64,000 bases of DNA from the NCBI GenBank assembly GCA_034440635.1, contig JAOTON010000198.1:62001-126000 (forward strand), written 5' to 3'. Each line of letters starts with the position of its first letter. The first letter of the stretch is position 1. Shown here piece by piece: positions 34,285-47,249 of this stretch. The notes beneath the pieces are model-generated. The model was not told the origin of the DNA. It saw only the letters and a program-made list of their open reading frames with translations, and did not search any database. The stretch is from Lepas anatifera. Its lineage: Eukaryota > Arthropoda > Thecostraca > Lepadidae. A program made the translations under genes and the position numbers.

Positions 34285-35978
34285 CAGGGGCCTAAATAGA
34301 TACCATTGAAAGGGAGATACGGGAAAAACTATTGGCTAGGTCAAAAGGTCACAAAAGTTGTTTCAGAAGTTTTGCTCTTATTTTTGCAAATTCAGTCTCC
34401 AAATCCCTTAAAATCGATCTCAAAGTTAACATTTTTAGACTACTTATCGAGATTTCTCACTATCGATCAAATCATGTAGCCTCGGCTATGACCATCAATT
34501 TCTGTAAGAATTAGGTGCTATCTTTCCTAAACAGTGGTGTAGAACTTTGAACTATCACAGAGAAACTTACTTGAAAAAAACAACATTCCAAAATTCTTTT
34601 GGAACAGAAATATAGGAAATGGCTGAAAGGCTTACTGCTACGCAAAGCCAAAAGCTGTATTCATCATACGACCGGTTTCCGGGTCATCACGGTCCCATTA
34701 TAATTGACAAAAAGTGAAAAAGTGACAAAAAGTTATTACTTTTACGTGCAGATCACTTTCTAATCCAGAACAAAACGACGCCAAGTTAAAAAGCCATCCA
34801 AATCCAAAGAACAGCAAGAAAAAACGAAGTAGAAATATTGGCAAATATGTCTTGTACCAAGGCTGGCTCAACCTGCTCAAGCGAAAATAAGGATCAGGGA
34901 AGAAAACATTATGCGTTATGATGTTGAATATTTGAACTGCTAGCAGCATGATAAAGATTATTCCATCGGGTTTAACGAAATTAGTATTATATAGCTATGC
35001 AGTGTGTGGTATTACATCTTGTTTTTGTCACTTGATAAAGGGACCGAGATGGCCCTGAAACCGATCGTAAGATAGATACCAGATTTGGCTTTCCGTAGCA
35101 CGAAACGTTTCAGTCATTTTTCTCACCAAAGCCATGAACCAAGCTGAGAAATATAACACTTTAAAAAATCACAATTCAACAATCAGAGCCCAGGAGTTTT
35201 CATACCTGGATCACGTGGCGTATGTGACGCAAATATTTCGTCATTCTGGGAATTTTATAGAACACGACGGAAGACCCGAGGTACGAAACGATTGAAGACT
35301 TGAGTAATTATTGTATGCTTCATTTTAAGGGCGAACTGATTCATTTTGTAGTTTTTATGCGCTATGTAAAATTAATGCAAATACAAAGACAGGAGAACAG
35401 ACATTTTATTACAAAAAACAATTACTTAAAAAACTTAGAATAGCTTTTGAAAACATTGGGATGAAGACCAGGTTCCAGCTTTTACCGGTACCGTTAACAT
35501 ATTTCAATAATAGCCTACAAAACATTTACCGAAGATACAACAATAATTGACAGCTTCGTAAGCAAGACTTTTCAAATAGCAAGAAACCACAATATATTTT
35601 TTCGCGTATCTTTCTTAAAGCCAGTCTAGGAAATATGTTAAGCATTTTAAAAGAAGCCAAGTCATTTGCAGGATTTACAAAAAAGTCAAGGGCATCCGTG
35701 TGTGTATATGTCTCTACCCGAGAACTCAAATAATTTGCGGGATGACATTAGTGTGTCACATGGTGGGCTTTGCCCGAGGCCAACATTTATTAAGTACTTT
35801 GCAAGGCCAGGTTGCATATCATTCCATACTTAAATCGTAGCCGCAAAAATGATATAAATCCTATTTCTGAATCATAATGTCTTTGAAGCCTGAAGATACA
35901 GACGCACTCAAGAAGTGTGACCTTTGGTGACCTCTGGTGATCTGGTTATTAACCTGACTTTAAACGAATCGGTATATT
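34285..35978. other. Unit 5 spacer, first part
   Basis: No gene is seen. A diverged form of the unit 1 spacer lacking its AAT tract. TGACCT repeats with 4-bp spacing are kept at 35918-35943. Confidence 0.5.
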
Positions 35979-36431
35979 AAAGGGAATGTGGCACATTCAC
36001 AACGTGATTTTTACTGAGATAGCAAAGTTGTAAAGCAGGTCGGAAAACCCGGTATTCCATATTTCATTTGTCTTGGAACTCGATATTTCCGTAGAAAAAA
36101 GCTAAAACCTACCTGACACCGGCCTATCTCAGCCCCCGTTGCCGGCGGCCATTGTTGTGAGCTACTGGTGTGACGACATATGCTGACGTCACGATGAGCA
36201 TCAGCCAATCGAAGCCCTTGAAGCGTTTCAAGTATGGTAGTGGTTGCCAGATCGTGACGTCATCGACAGGCTGATATTTAGATCTTTTTTTAGAGTAGTA
36301 TTTTTAAAAACCAAATATTGAGCTTATTGTACATTTTTCAGAGAAGTAATGAGTGGTTTCATTATTTTTTACTAAATGTACGCCTAATTACACTAAATTC
36401 CAGGATTCAACCAAGGTGCCACATTCCCTTT
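35979..36431. mobile_element. MITE with AAAGGGAATGTG ends, copy B
   Basis: 453 bp with AAAGGGAATGTGGCAC at the left and GTGCCACATTCCCTTT at the right. The uninterrupted unit 1 sequence reads TATATTAACGATTTG (near 5383). The target duplication is short and ambiguous (TA or TTA). The interior carries ACGTCA motifs in both orientations. A third, partial copy is near 61860-61942. Confidence 0.65.
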
Positions 36432-39401
36432 TACGATTTGTACTGCCAAGATCTTTTGGAAGATGCTTAGAAGCTTGATGCAGCTCTTCTTGAAGGTGAG
36501 TCTTATCCGGGATTGGTTTACTTCATTTTAGAAGAGACAAACATTCTTACATGGGTTAGGAATGACGTCATACCTCGTTCACCTGGGCTGACCTGGAATC
36601 AATTTTCGGGAAAAAGTTACGAGATTAATTGCCTCGTAGGTACAGAAAGCGTCTCCATGCTCGTTCAGATCAGCTTGAAATTGTTTGCGAGAAACTGGGG
36701 GTGTAGGGTCAGAAATGACCCCCATGCGGTGATGGATGAAGAATTGTTTACTTCAAGCTTTAGTTCCATAAACAGACTTTACCACGGGATAGTCCCTCAG
36801 TAACGATAATGATTATACCAAGGAATGTTGAGGCATTTAGAGGGGGAAGGGCGGAGGTGTACGGTGATTATATACACTACTGGGAAAGTAGCTCAAGCGG
36901 GCTTAAAAATGCTTGTTTTTTTATGACTGGCTTTCGTTTTAGAATATCTGCATTTTCTCCATACAGCAGCGTCGCAACGTGTAAAGTGAGTGTAAACGGT
37001 GCAGCAGCGAGGGAAGTTTTCCCCTGAAAGAGCAAAGGCCATCTCGCTTTCCTTAGAGGGAAACCTAATTTGCTGCTACCAAAGTGTTGCTTCCTCTTTC
37101 CGGTTTGCACTGAGCAGTCGTGAGGCATGTTGGGTGTCCTACTAAACGTTTTCGGGTTTGGCGTGGGTGAGCAGCACTCAACATCCACGCCGGTGAGCCG
37201 AACTTATATTGCCGGGCGTGTATTCTGCATAAGTCATTCCCATCCCCATAATGTTCTCTCAACAGGGTGAGAGTTGGTGACACCCTATGGTCTCAGAATT
37301 CAAGGTGTCGTAAAGCCCCAAAGCTGTTGTTGCACATCAAAGTTGTTTTCTTGTGATAATAAAGATAGCAGAAAATAAAGCACCATATTGATTTCCATAA
37401 GTGTCCATAAGTTGAATTTGCTAAAAATCCTTAAATAAAACGTAGCGTTCCTTATTATATTTGCCATCGTCATTGCATTTATCGATATTTTCCATACCAC
37501 TGCCATATTGAAGGATGACTTCACGTATCATCACCCAGGAGGGCCAAGAATGGATGTATAGATATATGTAGGTACCTTGTAAAATTGTTGATTATTTTAG
37601 ACAAAGACTAGATATAAAGATGAAAATATGATATACTCTGTGGTTCGGTATAGTTAGATATACCATTGAACAGTTCGAACGAATATGGGGAAAGAGGACC
37701 AGCTTATAAAGTTACCTTTCAGAATATCAGCACAATAAAACTCATTAAGCTAACAGGTATATAATAAGTCCATCTTTTTGTCTAGTGTTTGTCCGAAATA
37801 CTCAGCAATTCTAAAAACCTAGGAAAATGAATCCCCAAATGTACACTACCCTGTAAAAAGCAGGGTATGTTGTCATTTACCTACCGCCATGAATAAAAAT
37901 ATTCAATCGCATTAGAAAGGTTTTGCCAATGTTCAGCTGTTGGCGTATACGCCAGCAGCTACGTACCACGTACCGGGTATACCCGGGTTGTAGAAACGCC
38001 TGATACCTTACAGGTTGATATCTCTTTTCCCATCTTGCCCGATGCCTTATATTTGCTTACTACAATTGAATTGAAGTATGCTTCTGCTTCATCTCGTTAC
38101 AAATATTATCCGTACACAATTGCCTTAGGATCTGGATGTCAGCAAAGACCTCAACAATTGGAGGTTGTCTCGAAGATCACCATCCGAGCATGCCATGCCC
38201 ACAATGACTGGTGAATTTGAAAGTACAGGGACGGTCACCCTGACCAGGTCCGGTCCAGCTCTCGCGCGTCAATTGGCAACTGGTCTGCGTCGGACAGAGA
38301 TTGGACTAGTGCCTTAGCAGAATCGATCTCAATACTTATCAATACGATGCTACTGCATTAATTGTGAGTGACGGGCTGGAGCCAAACGGCTTACAATCTT
38401 AGGCATGCATGATTAATTAGGGGCGGCATGATTAGTCTATTTATCAGGTTTAACCATTGTGATTCCTTAGTTTCTCGTCTCCTTGTTTAAAAAATAAGCT
38501 GCTCTTCTTAAAAAAAGAATACATTTTGGTCTTTCTGAATATGCTTTACGATACTATAGCTCAGATTGCTACATCTCCCTTGGGAACGTGGTAAGCTAAG
38601 AAATATCTTTTTAACAAAAATCTATCGACGCATTAATTAAGGTAGTTTGAAATTCATGAGAAAAATTATTTGGTTGATTAATGAATTCTCCGTTGAGACG
38701 GCTCAAAAATTGTTTATTATCTAATGTCTTAAAAGGGGAACGAATTGAGTAAAACACAATAAGTCTGAAAAGAAAAGAACACTATTTCAGGAGAGTTAAT
38801 AGGTCGCTAGAAACTTGAATAAATGTGAAAAAACTACCATTCTTTGGTGGGCTTTGGTGGGCGCCAGACTACATGCTCCCCTTATATTGTCTTAAGTTCG
38901 AACAGGGGGATGACGTGGATGCCCCTTCCCCCTTAGGACTGTGCCTGCTCCCGTTTAATTTAAGTGATGGTAAACGTGCCCTAAACTGCTTCGATAGTGT
39001 CGGGAACGTACAATTGTATCAGTTATGTGAAATTGGCTTTTGGCTACAGTCAACTTTTGAGACGTCACTTCCGCATATCCATAGCTATTTTAAATTTCGA
39101 AAAAGGTATGGGCAAGCACCGCAAGCTAGTTTTTGTCTAAGTTAAGTTATCAGCTAAGTGACGTTCAGAGTTAACCATGTCCGTTTTGAGAAATGAAAAA
39201 AATCAAGGAACAGTGATGTATATTTCTCCACAATAAATATTCACGTATAAAACACATAAGGAACATGAAAAGACACATGAACCTTTACCCGATAATGTAA
39301 ACAGATATTCACATCTCGCACCAAGGTCTTCTAGCAGTCATATTCACTCTCTGGATGACATTTCTAATATTGGTACTGAGGCTGGGACAAAGGCAGATAT
39401 T
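36432..39401. other. Unit 5 spacer, second part
   Basis: No gene is seen. It aligns with 5390-9490 of unit 1 but lacks the hAT-like MITE (empty site near 36715) and the two insertions near 8.3-9.1 kb. It contains the conserved palindromic block at 37934-38021. Confidence 0.6.
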
Positions 39402-40766
39402 TTAGTACACAGCCTTGTGGACGGGGGCTGGGTGGTACACAGGCTTGGGTGCATGGTATACGGGGGCAGCGTGGTACACAGGCTTCGGGGCATGGTAAGC
39501 CGAAGCGGCGTGGTGCGGGGCCGCCGGGTGGTAGGCGGGGGTCTTGGCGTATCCGTCATAAGTCACCTCGGCGTTGTAGCCACCGTAGTGGTCAGCAGTA
39601 TACTTGACATGCTGAGTGCGGCCGTCGGGCAGAACGACACTGTACTCTCCCACCACGTTGTTGCCATCGCTGTGCTCGTTCTTGGAGAACTGGGCGCCGT
39701 AGTGCGGGTCGTTGACGGCGTACTCGTACGAGTACGGCGTGTCGTAGTGGGCGTCGTGGCCATAGCCAGCCTTGCCATGCTGCGGCGCAGCGGCGGCGAC
39801 GGTGGCGAGGGCAACCAGTAGTAGGAACTGGGGGAGAATGGAAATCAGTGCCTGATTCACATACTTGATGCTTACAATGTAGATTTAAAATATGGAGAAT
39901 GCCTAAGAAACCGTACATATTCACTGCTTCTCAAGTTCGTATACCAATTCTTATTTATTTCAATTTTGTATGAAGACAACTTTTAAAGGACATGAGGGTC
40001 TGCTTCCCACAAAAAGACATTGGTTTCGATTCTAGAAATAAAGTGTACTCTGAAATTTAATGATCGAATTGATATCGACAGCAGTTTGATGGACTCTGCA
40101 GTGCTGCACCGAGGAGCATGATTCTTATTTATTCAGAAGCTATTTCGCAGGTCTCATCTTCTCTTGGATGTACAATTGAATGAATTCACATTGGTGGATA
40201 TTTGGTAATAGCCTTTTTCAGATGCGTCATTATCCAATAGATTGTTGCAAACATTCCCGGTCACTGAATGGACCTTGACCTTGAATTATGCTCTTCGCCT
40301 TGACTATTTTTTAAATAAAAATGTGCATGACATTCAACAACATTGAATAGGCCTTTGGAAAAATTATCGGCCAAGGTGATGGCTATTATTCGAGGTCGTA
40401 ACCCATATGATGAACAAACATATTTCTATCAAGCTATTGCATACATGAAGATTAAGATCATGAAGATAAGATCGATTAGATATTATTTGGTCTGTTCCCT
40501 CGAGTACCGCTACATAAACTTAAGTAAATTAAAACATTATGTATTGAGGCAAAGCGTTTAATCTGAATCCTAACATAATTTGCATTTCAATCAAAATCAA
40601 TCGAAATTTGCTCCATTTTATATCCAGGATTCGAGGAGCCAAGCTAATTGGTACATATATTATTAAGTTAAATCGACAACAGTTTTGTGTTTTATACCTT
40701 AAGTTTTCCCACCATGGTCTTCCGCACACAAGGACACCACCTGTCTGAGACAACGCTCACCTTCAT
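39402..40766 (-). CDS. RR-2 cuticular protein, array copy 6
   Basis: Shortest member, 143 aa. Model: exon 1 40766-40761, intron 40760-39828 (933 bp), exon 2 39827-39402. The signal peptide begins MKFLLLVALATVAAAA. The RR-2 domain differs from the others by PYSYEYAV. The tail has only two 13-residue repeats before HKAVY. Its length differs from copies 4/5 and 1/2 by exactly 13 and 26 residues. It is the last gene of the array in this window; its upstream region is heavily disrupted by transposons. Confidence 0.87.
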
Positions 40767-40908
40767 GTTTGCAGTGGTACAGCGGACAGTGGACTGTTGC
40801 ATGACTGTCACTCCGCCCTGGTTTTATACCCACAAGTACCCGGAGGTCGCTGCTTGCGGTATTGGTCATGGTGGGTGTAGTACTCGGCCGTACCATGCCG
40901 TGACGTCA
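40761..40908 (-). promoter_or_regulatory. Core promoter and exon 1 of gene 6
   Basis: TATAAAA at 40828-40822, 62 nt before the ATG at 40766. The CRE palindrome TGACGTCA is intact at 40901-40908. Confidence 0.8.
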
Positions 40909-41509
40909 CAGGGGCCTAAATAGATACCATTTAAAGGGAGATATGGGAAAAACTATTGGCTGGATCAAAAGGTCACAAAAAGTTGTTTCAGGAGTTGTAT
41001 TGTCCTTTTTTCGAATTCGGCCTCCAAATGTCTTAACCCTATTACGCCACCCCTGTAAGAAGTCAGAATCGGAAGGGGAGGGGCTCCATCGCCCCCATGA
41101 TATCTTGGTAAGTTATCAATGGATTTAAATGAAACAAAACCATTTTGTTTGTTTTGATGTGAACTCTCTGTTAAACTATATACATATTCCAAAATTTTAG
41201 GAGGTCAGGGGACAAAAGAATAGGATATTTTGAACTTTTTTCAACTGCTTACTGCGCCTTGATCTATTCTTGGATTTGTATGCAACTTCGTGTGGAGTTT
41301 CATAATTGTATGCTGATAAATCTGTACTGAGAGATGTAAGGAACCTGTTTTTGCTCTTTTATTCCCACTGGCGGATGTAGGTGATTTAAAAGGGGGACAT
41401 TATAACAAAGTTGTTGGTTATTACCATATTCGTTTTGAGAGGCTTGGTTCCCCAAATTTTGCCTGCGAAATGTTGATTCTGATACAAACTAAATTTGTGT
41501 ACGTATTTT

Positions 41510-44500
41510 CAGTGGCGCAGCCAGGGGGGGGCACAGGGGGCACGTGCCCCCCCCATCGGTGCCGGGGTGCCCTTTTGATTGCCAGGTTGTGTGCCCTTTT
41601 TTGGCCGTGCCGCTCAAAATTTAGTGCCCTACGTCGTTGAGCCTAGATGGAACTAGACTGCATTTAGCGATTTGAACTATTGTTTGACAATTAAGTGCCT
41701 TTTTGGTCAGTTAGGGCATTCTGTCGCCATTCCAAGCACCCGGGAAGAGTATAGGCACGTAATCCGTTTCCAAATAATGCCTCATCGTCGCCAATAATCG
41801 TATGGGCAGAGCTAATCTGGTGCCCCTTGAGCTCATCTGGTGCCCCCTGAGCGCTGGTCTTGAACCCTGGAGCTGATCATGTGCCTTCTGAGCTGATCTG
41901 ATGCCCTCGTAGTCAATCTGGTGCCCCCCCTGAGAAAATAATTGTGCCTTCTGAATCTATATAATGCTCTCTGAGTTAGTCTGATGCCTCCGAGCTTGCC
42001 TGGTGCCCTATTAGCTGTTTTAGTGCCCCTTGAGCTGATCCGGGCCCCTGAACTTATCTAATGCCTCCCGTAGTTTATCTACTGTCCAGGGCCGCAGCCA
42101 GGGGTCACAGGGGGCACGTGCCCCCATCGGTGCCGGGTGCCCTTTTGATTGCCAGGTGGTGTACCCCCTTCGGGCCGTGCCGCTCGAAATTTAGTGCCCT
42201 ACGCCGTTGAACCTAGATGGAACTAGGCCGCATTTAGCGATTTCAACTATTGTTTAACAATTAAGTGCCTTTTTGGTCAGCTAAAGCATTCTGTCGCCTT
42301 TCCAAGCACCCGGGAAGAGTATAGGCACGTAATCCGTTTCCAGATAATGCCTCATCGTCGCCAATAATCGTACGGGTGGAGCTCATCTGGTGCCCCCTGG
42401 AGATGATCATGTGCCTTCTGAGCTGATCTGATGCCCTCGTAGTCAATCTGGTGCCCCCCTCCCCTGAATAAATAATTGTGCCTTCTGAACCTGTATAATG
42501 CTCTCTAAGTTAGTCTGATGCCTCCGAGCTTGCCTGCTGCCCTATTAGCTGTTTTATTGCCCCTTGAGCTGATCCGGGCCCCCTGAACTTATTTAATGCC
42601 TCCCTGAGTTTATCTACCGTCCAAGGGGCACAGGGGGGCATGTGCACCCATCGGTGCCGGGTGCCCTTTTGATTGCCAGGTGGTGTACCCTCTTTGGTCC
42701 GTGCCACTCGAAATTTAGTGCCCTGCGCCGTTGAACCTAGATGTAACTAGACTGCATTTAGCGATTTCAACTATTGTTTGACAACTAAGTGCCTTTTTTG
42801 TCAGCTAGGGCATTCTGTCGCCTTTCCAAGCACCCGGGAAGAGCATAGGCACGTAATCCGTTTCCAGATAATGCCTCATCGTCGCCAATAATCGTACGGG
42901 CGGAGCTCATCTGGTGCCCCCTGGAGCTGATCATGTGCCCTCTGAGCTGATCTGGTGCCCTCGTAGTCAATCTGGTGCCCTCCTGGGAAAATAAGTGTGC
43001 CTTCTGAACCTATAAAATACTCTCTGAGTTAGTTTGATGCCTCCGAGCTTGCCTGGTGTACTTTTAGCTGTTTTAGTGCCCCTTGAGCTGATCCGGGCCC
43101 CCTGAGCTTATTTAATGCCTCCCGGAGTTGATCTACTGTCCAGGGGTGCAGCCAGGAAGGCACAGGGGGCACGTGCCCCATCACTGCCAGGGTGCCCTTT
43201 TGATTGCCAGGTGGTGTACCCAATTTGGGCCGTGCCGCTCGAAATTTAGAGCCCTAGCCGTTGAACCTAGATTTAACTGGACCGCATGTAGCGATTGAAA
43301 CTATTGTTGGACAACTTTATACCTTTCTCGGTCAGCTAGGGCATTCTGTCGCCTTTCCAAGCACCCGGGAAGAGTATGGGCATCTAGTATGTGTCTACCT
43401 ATTGCATCATCGTCGCCAATAATCGTACGGGTGAAGCCAATCTGGTGCTCCTTCAGCTCATCTCGTGGCCCCTTGAGCTGATTACTTGGCCTCTAAGCTG
43501 ATCTGGTGCCCCTGAGTCAATCGAGTGCCCCACTGAGCAAATAATTGTGCCTCCTGAACCTATATAATGCTCTCTGAGTTAGTCTAATGCTTCCGAGCTT
43601 GTTTGGTGCCCTGATAGCTGATTTAGTGCCCCTTGAGCTGATTCGGGCCCCCGAGCTGATATCATGCCTCCCCAAGTTGATTCTGTATCCTAAGTCAATA
43701 TGGTGCCTCTTCAGCTGATTAGGTGCCCCCTCAACTGATTATTGATGTCTCCTTAGATGGTCTGGTCCCCCCCTGAGCTGGTTTGGTGGGCCCTGAGTCC
43801 ACCTTGTGTCCCCTGAGCTGTTATGTTGCTCCCTGAGCTGATTTAGGCTCCTGCCATAGTCTGGGGGGCTGGGAGCTGATCTGGACCCCGAGCGGATTGA
43901 TCTGGTGCCACCTGAGCTGCACTAATGCCCCTTAGTCGCTGAGCCCATATGATGCCCCCCTGAGTAAGCTGGTGCCCTTTCAGCTGATCTGGGCCTCCTT
44001 ACGTGATTTCATGAGCAGATCTAAAGCCCTGAGCTGAGCTGGGCCCACAGAGGCTGATGAGGGCCCCTGAGATGGTATGGGCTCATGAGCTGATTAGGTG
44101 CCTCCTGACTTGATCTGGTATTCCCAAGCTGGTCGGGGACCACTGATCTGATTGTTTGTCCCCGGAGCTGATCTGGTGCCCTATGGGCATCTGGTGTACC
44201 CTGAGCAGCTCTGGGGCTTTTGAACTGATTGGGCCCGGAGCTGGTGAGGGATCCCTGAGCTGATTTAGTGCCCCTGACTTGAACATGCCCCCTGTGCTGA
44301 TCGATCTGGTGCACCCTGAGCAGATATACTGCCTCCTGAACTTAACTAATGCCCCCTGAGTCGATCTGGAGCCTGCTGAGTCATCAGTGTGTCTCCTGAG
44401 CCCATCTTATTCCTCTGAGCTAGTCTGGTGCCCCATGGATAATATTATGCCCTTTAAGCTGACCCGGGCCGCCTAGGTTAATTACGTGATTTCCTGAGCA

Positions 44501-46140
44501 GCTCCCAGGCCTTGAGCTGAGATGGGCCCACAGGGGTTGGTGAGGGTCCCTGAGATGGTATGGGGCTCCTGAGCTGATTAAGTGCCTCCTGACTTGATCT
44601 GGTATTCGCGAACTGATCTGGGCCCCGAGCTGGTCGGGGACCACTGATTTTATTGTTTGTCCCCTAGGCTGATCTGGTGCCCTATGGGCCGATCTGGTGT
44701 CCCCTGAGCAGCTCTGGGGCTTTTGAACTGCTTGGGCCCCGAGCTGGTGAGGGATTCCTGAGCTGAATTAGTGCCCCTGACTTGATCTTGCCCCCTGACC
44801 TGACTTGAGGCCCCTGAACTGATCTGGGGCCCCAAGAGCTGATCTGGGGCCCAAGAGCGGATCTAGGTTCTGAGGGTACCCTGAGCTGGTCCGTGCGCTG
44901 AGCTTGTGAGAGCCCCTTAAGTTGGCTTGAGGCCCCCTGAAGTGATCTGGCGCCTTAAACTGTTCTGGGGCTTCTTGAACTGGTTTAAGGCCCCATGAGT
45001 CTATCTGTGGCCCATTGAGCTAGTCTGATGACCTCATCTCTGGGACCAATGAGCTAGTCTAGTCCCTGGGTGAAGCATGAGCTGCTCTGTGGCCCTGATC
45101 TACATCAGGGGCTCCTGAGATGATCTTGAATAGATAGATAATAAGAACACAAGGCCAACTCCCATCATCTTGGGGCGGGATCACTGAGCTAGTCTATTCC
45201 CTGGAGGCACATCTGGGGGGGATGGGGGGAAGTTGCTCTGGAGGCCTCTGATCCACACTTGGGGGCCCCAGAGCTGGTCTTGAATAGATTGGGAATAAGA
45301 ACCCAACGGAAACTCCCCTTGTAAAACGGAGCTAACGGGGAATGAGGAATCTCTAAAACGGCTTGTGATGCCTAGGCACCCCTGGTTATATAAATTGCTT
45401 ATTATACTGGTGGATTCTGGGAAGGGATGATAAAAAGGCATGTGCCCCTGAGCTCAGAGCACAGTCCCCTAAACCAGGATTTCTACTAATTAATTTAGAT
45501 GAAGAAATAGTTTTCACCATTTTCAGCCCTGTCACACCATCCCCATCCAAACCACCGGCCTGTTCAACGTTTATTTACTCTTAACTGGGACCGAGCCTTG
45601 CGAATATGGAACTGAATAAACGCGTTCAAAAGGTATCTCCCAAATTTTTCCGGCAGCAAAATGTGTTCTTCCAAAGACACTATACTACTCCTCGTCCCAC
45701 GGCGATTGTGGGAGGCAAGGAACTTAATCCGCATTCGGCTAGGGCTCACTCGTCACGACAAAACCAGTGGGCATAACAGAAAAATTTTCGACTCCAATAT
45801 GCTTTAACCTGCACATTGTAACAGATATCACATGCTCCGCTGATTTCTCTGATGTTAAGTACTTGCATGAGTTGGCTGCCCTTAAATCTATCCAAAAAAG
45901 TAGTGTTTTGGCTACTTCCATGACATTTTGGTGATATTTCGTTCCTTTTTTCGGTTTTAATCGAGTTTTCCTTCTCCATCAATGATTTTTTTGCATTTAT
46001 ATTGAACCAAAGATGCCCAAAAAATTATATAAACAAAGATATAGTAAGTTTTTTAGGTTACGTTAAAAGTGCCCTTTTTCCCCGGGGTGCCCCTCAAAGT
46101 TGGTGTGCCCCCCCATACGAAAGCTCTGGCTGCGCCCCTG
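41510..46140. mobile_element. hAT-like element, 4.63 kb, 8-bp duplication
   Basis: The left end is CAGTGGCGCAGCCAG and the right end CTGGCTGCGCCCCTG. Both are flanked by CGTATTTT (41502-41509 and 46141-46148), present once in the intact copy near 28179. A perfect 8-bp duplication and CAG...CTG ends fit the hAT superfamily. No transposase is seen. Instead, a block of about 525 bp derived from the left end recurs about four times (around 41525, 42105, 42625 and 43155). A degenerate minisatellite of about 20 bp with the theme GAGCTGATCTGGTGCCCC then continues to about 45200. About 45480-46080 is unique-looking; a minus-strand reading at 45564-45921 resembles protein but matches nothing I recognise. 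Confidence 0.75.
43400..45200. repeat. Degenerate 20-bp minisatellite inside hAT element
   Basis: There are many imperfect tandem units of the form GAGCTGATCTGGTGCCCCCT, with spacing around 18-24 bp. Local higher-order copies occur: about 44015-44310 resembles 44495-44790. Confidence 0.7.
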
Positions 46141-47249
46141 CGTATTTTGATGCTAATTCATTGGCGGTTCCAGGAGCAGAAAAACGAAGTAAACTCATGA
46201 AATCATGAGCATTAATTGTTATGCATCTCCCTATAATTGTTGCTCCCTCGTCTTTAGCACCTCTCTCCTCGAAATTAATTCCTGGATCCGCCGCTGAGTA
46301 TCAACACTTCCGGCGTGCGTACGTTGGGAGGGGAAGACAACAGCTTCAAATGGTTAGTGGGCCGGCGTAAGATAAGACAATGCAGGGTCCCATGGCGTCG
46401 CTGCCAATACTGCCTCAATGCAATAACAGCGCCGCGGTAACTCTTTGTACTCCAATATGTCCAATATGACAATGTAAACTATACCAAGCGTCTGGAACTA
46501 CGAACGGTAAGATGTATCCACACGGTGGTTAACTTGTCTCAACACCCTCATGTACTCATAATCAACTGTTTCAATACGATGTCATCCTTTTTTCAGGTTT
46601 TAAGGTTGTATTTCAATAAGCATCCATGTTACATGTGTCATATACGCCTGGCTAGGTGCGTCTTCAACCTGTCGTAAGTCATTTTTCTAGCTATTATTTT
46701 TCAGGAATTACAAGGAAAATAATCAGAATCGAGAAGCAACAGGTTATACTATTTCGGGACGAATTCAACAGAAAACCAAAGCAGAAATAAACATTAAGAA
46801 CCCATAGAATATTAACTAAGTTTCAGAGGTGAATGCGTAAAACTAAAAGCTTCCCTACCTAATGTCTAGGCGACATCGGAACACTTAAGGCCGCTAATTC
46901 TGTTGCAACAGATCCACTACGCTTTGAGTGCCGAGTGAAAAGCGTCTAAAAAAAAACATAACGCACGCGGCGGGCCCTCCAGCCATCTCGAAAGTAGCAA
47001 AGCCACCCTGAGCATTCAACACAGTTCGGCAGAAACTCTGAAGGCACCAGTTCACAATGCATCACTTCAACAATGCGTTAAGCGTCCGGTCCTCTAGCCA
47101 CAAAAACCATGCCCACGCAACAGATATTTGCCACACTCAGACGAATTCGGAAAGATCACAGTCACCAATCAGCTATGATCCCATCATTGTTCTCCCGCCA
47201 TCAACGGTCTATTAATAATTCTATCACTTACCACTTGGCATTGAAAGTT

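Larger units (their letters stand above)
41037..47249. mobile_element. Second piggyBac-like element, split by hAT
   Basis: It starts CCCTATTA after TTAA (41033-41036). 41037-41509 plus 46141-47249 align with 27705-29280 of the first copy. The alignment stops at about 47249, and I find no TAATAGGG-TTAA right end, so the element is truncated or rearranged. The hAT-like element 41510-46140 is nested in it. Confidence 0.6.

Noticed and set aside
43400..45200. CRISPR-like repeat array
   Set aside because: The units are short, degenerate and contiguous, without regular unique spacers, and lie inside a eukaryotic transposon.
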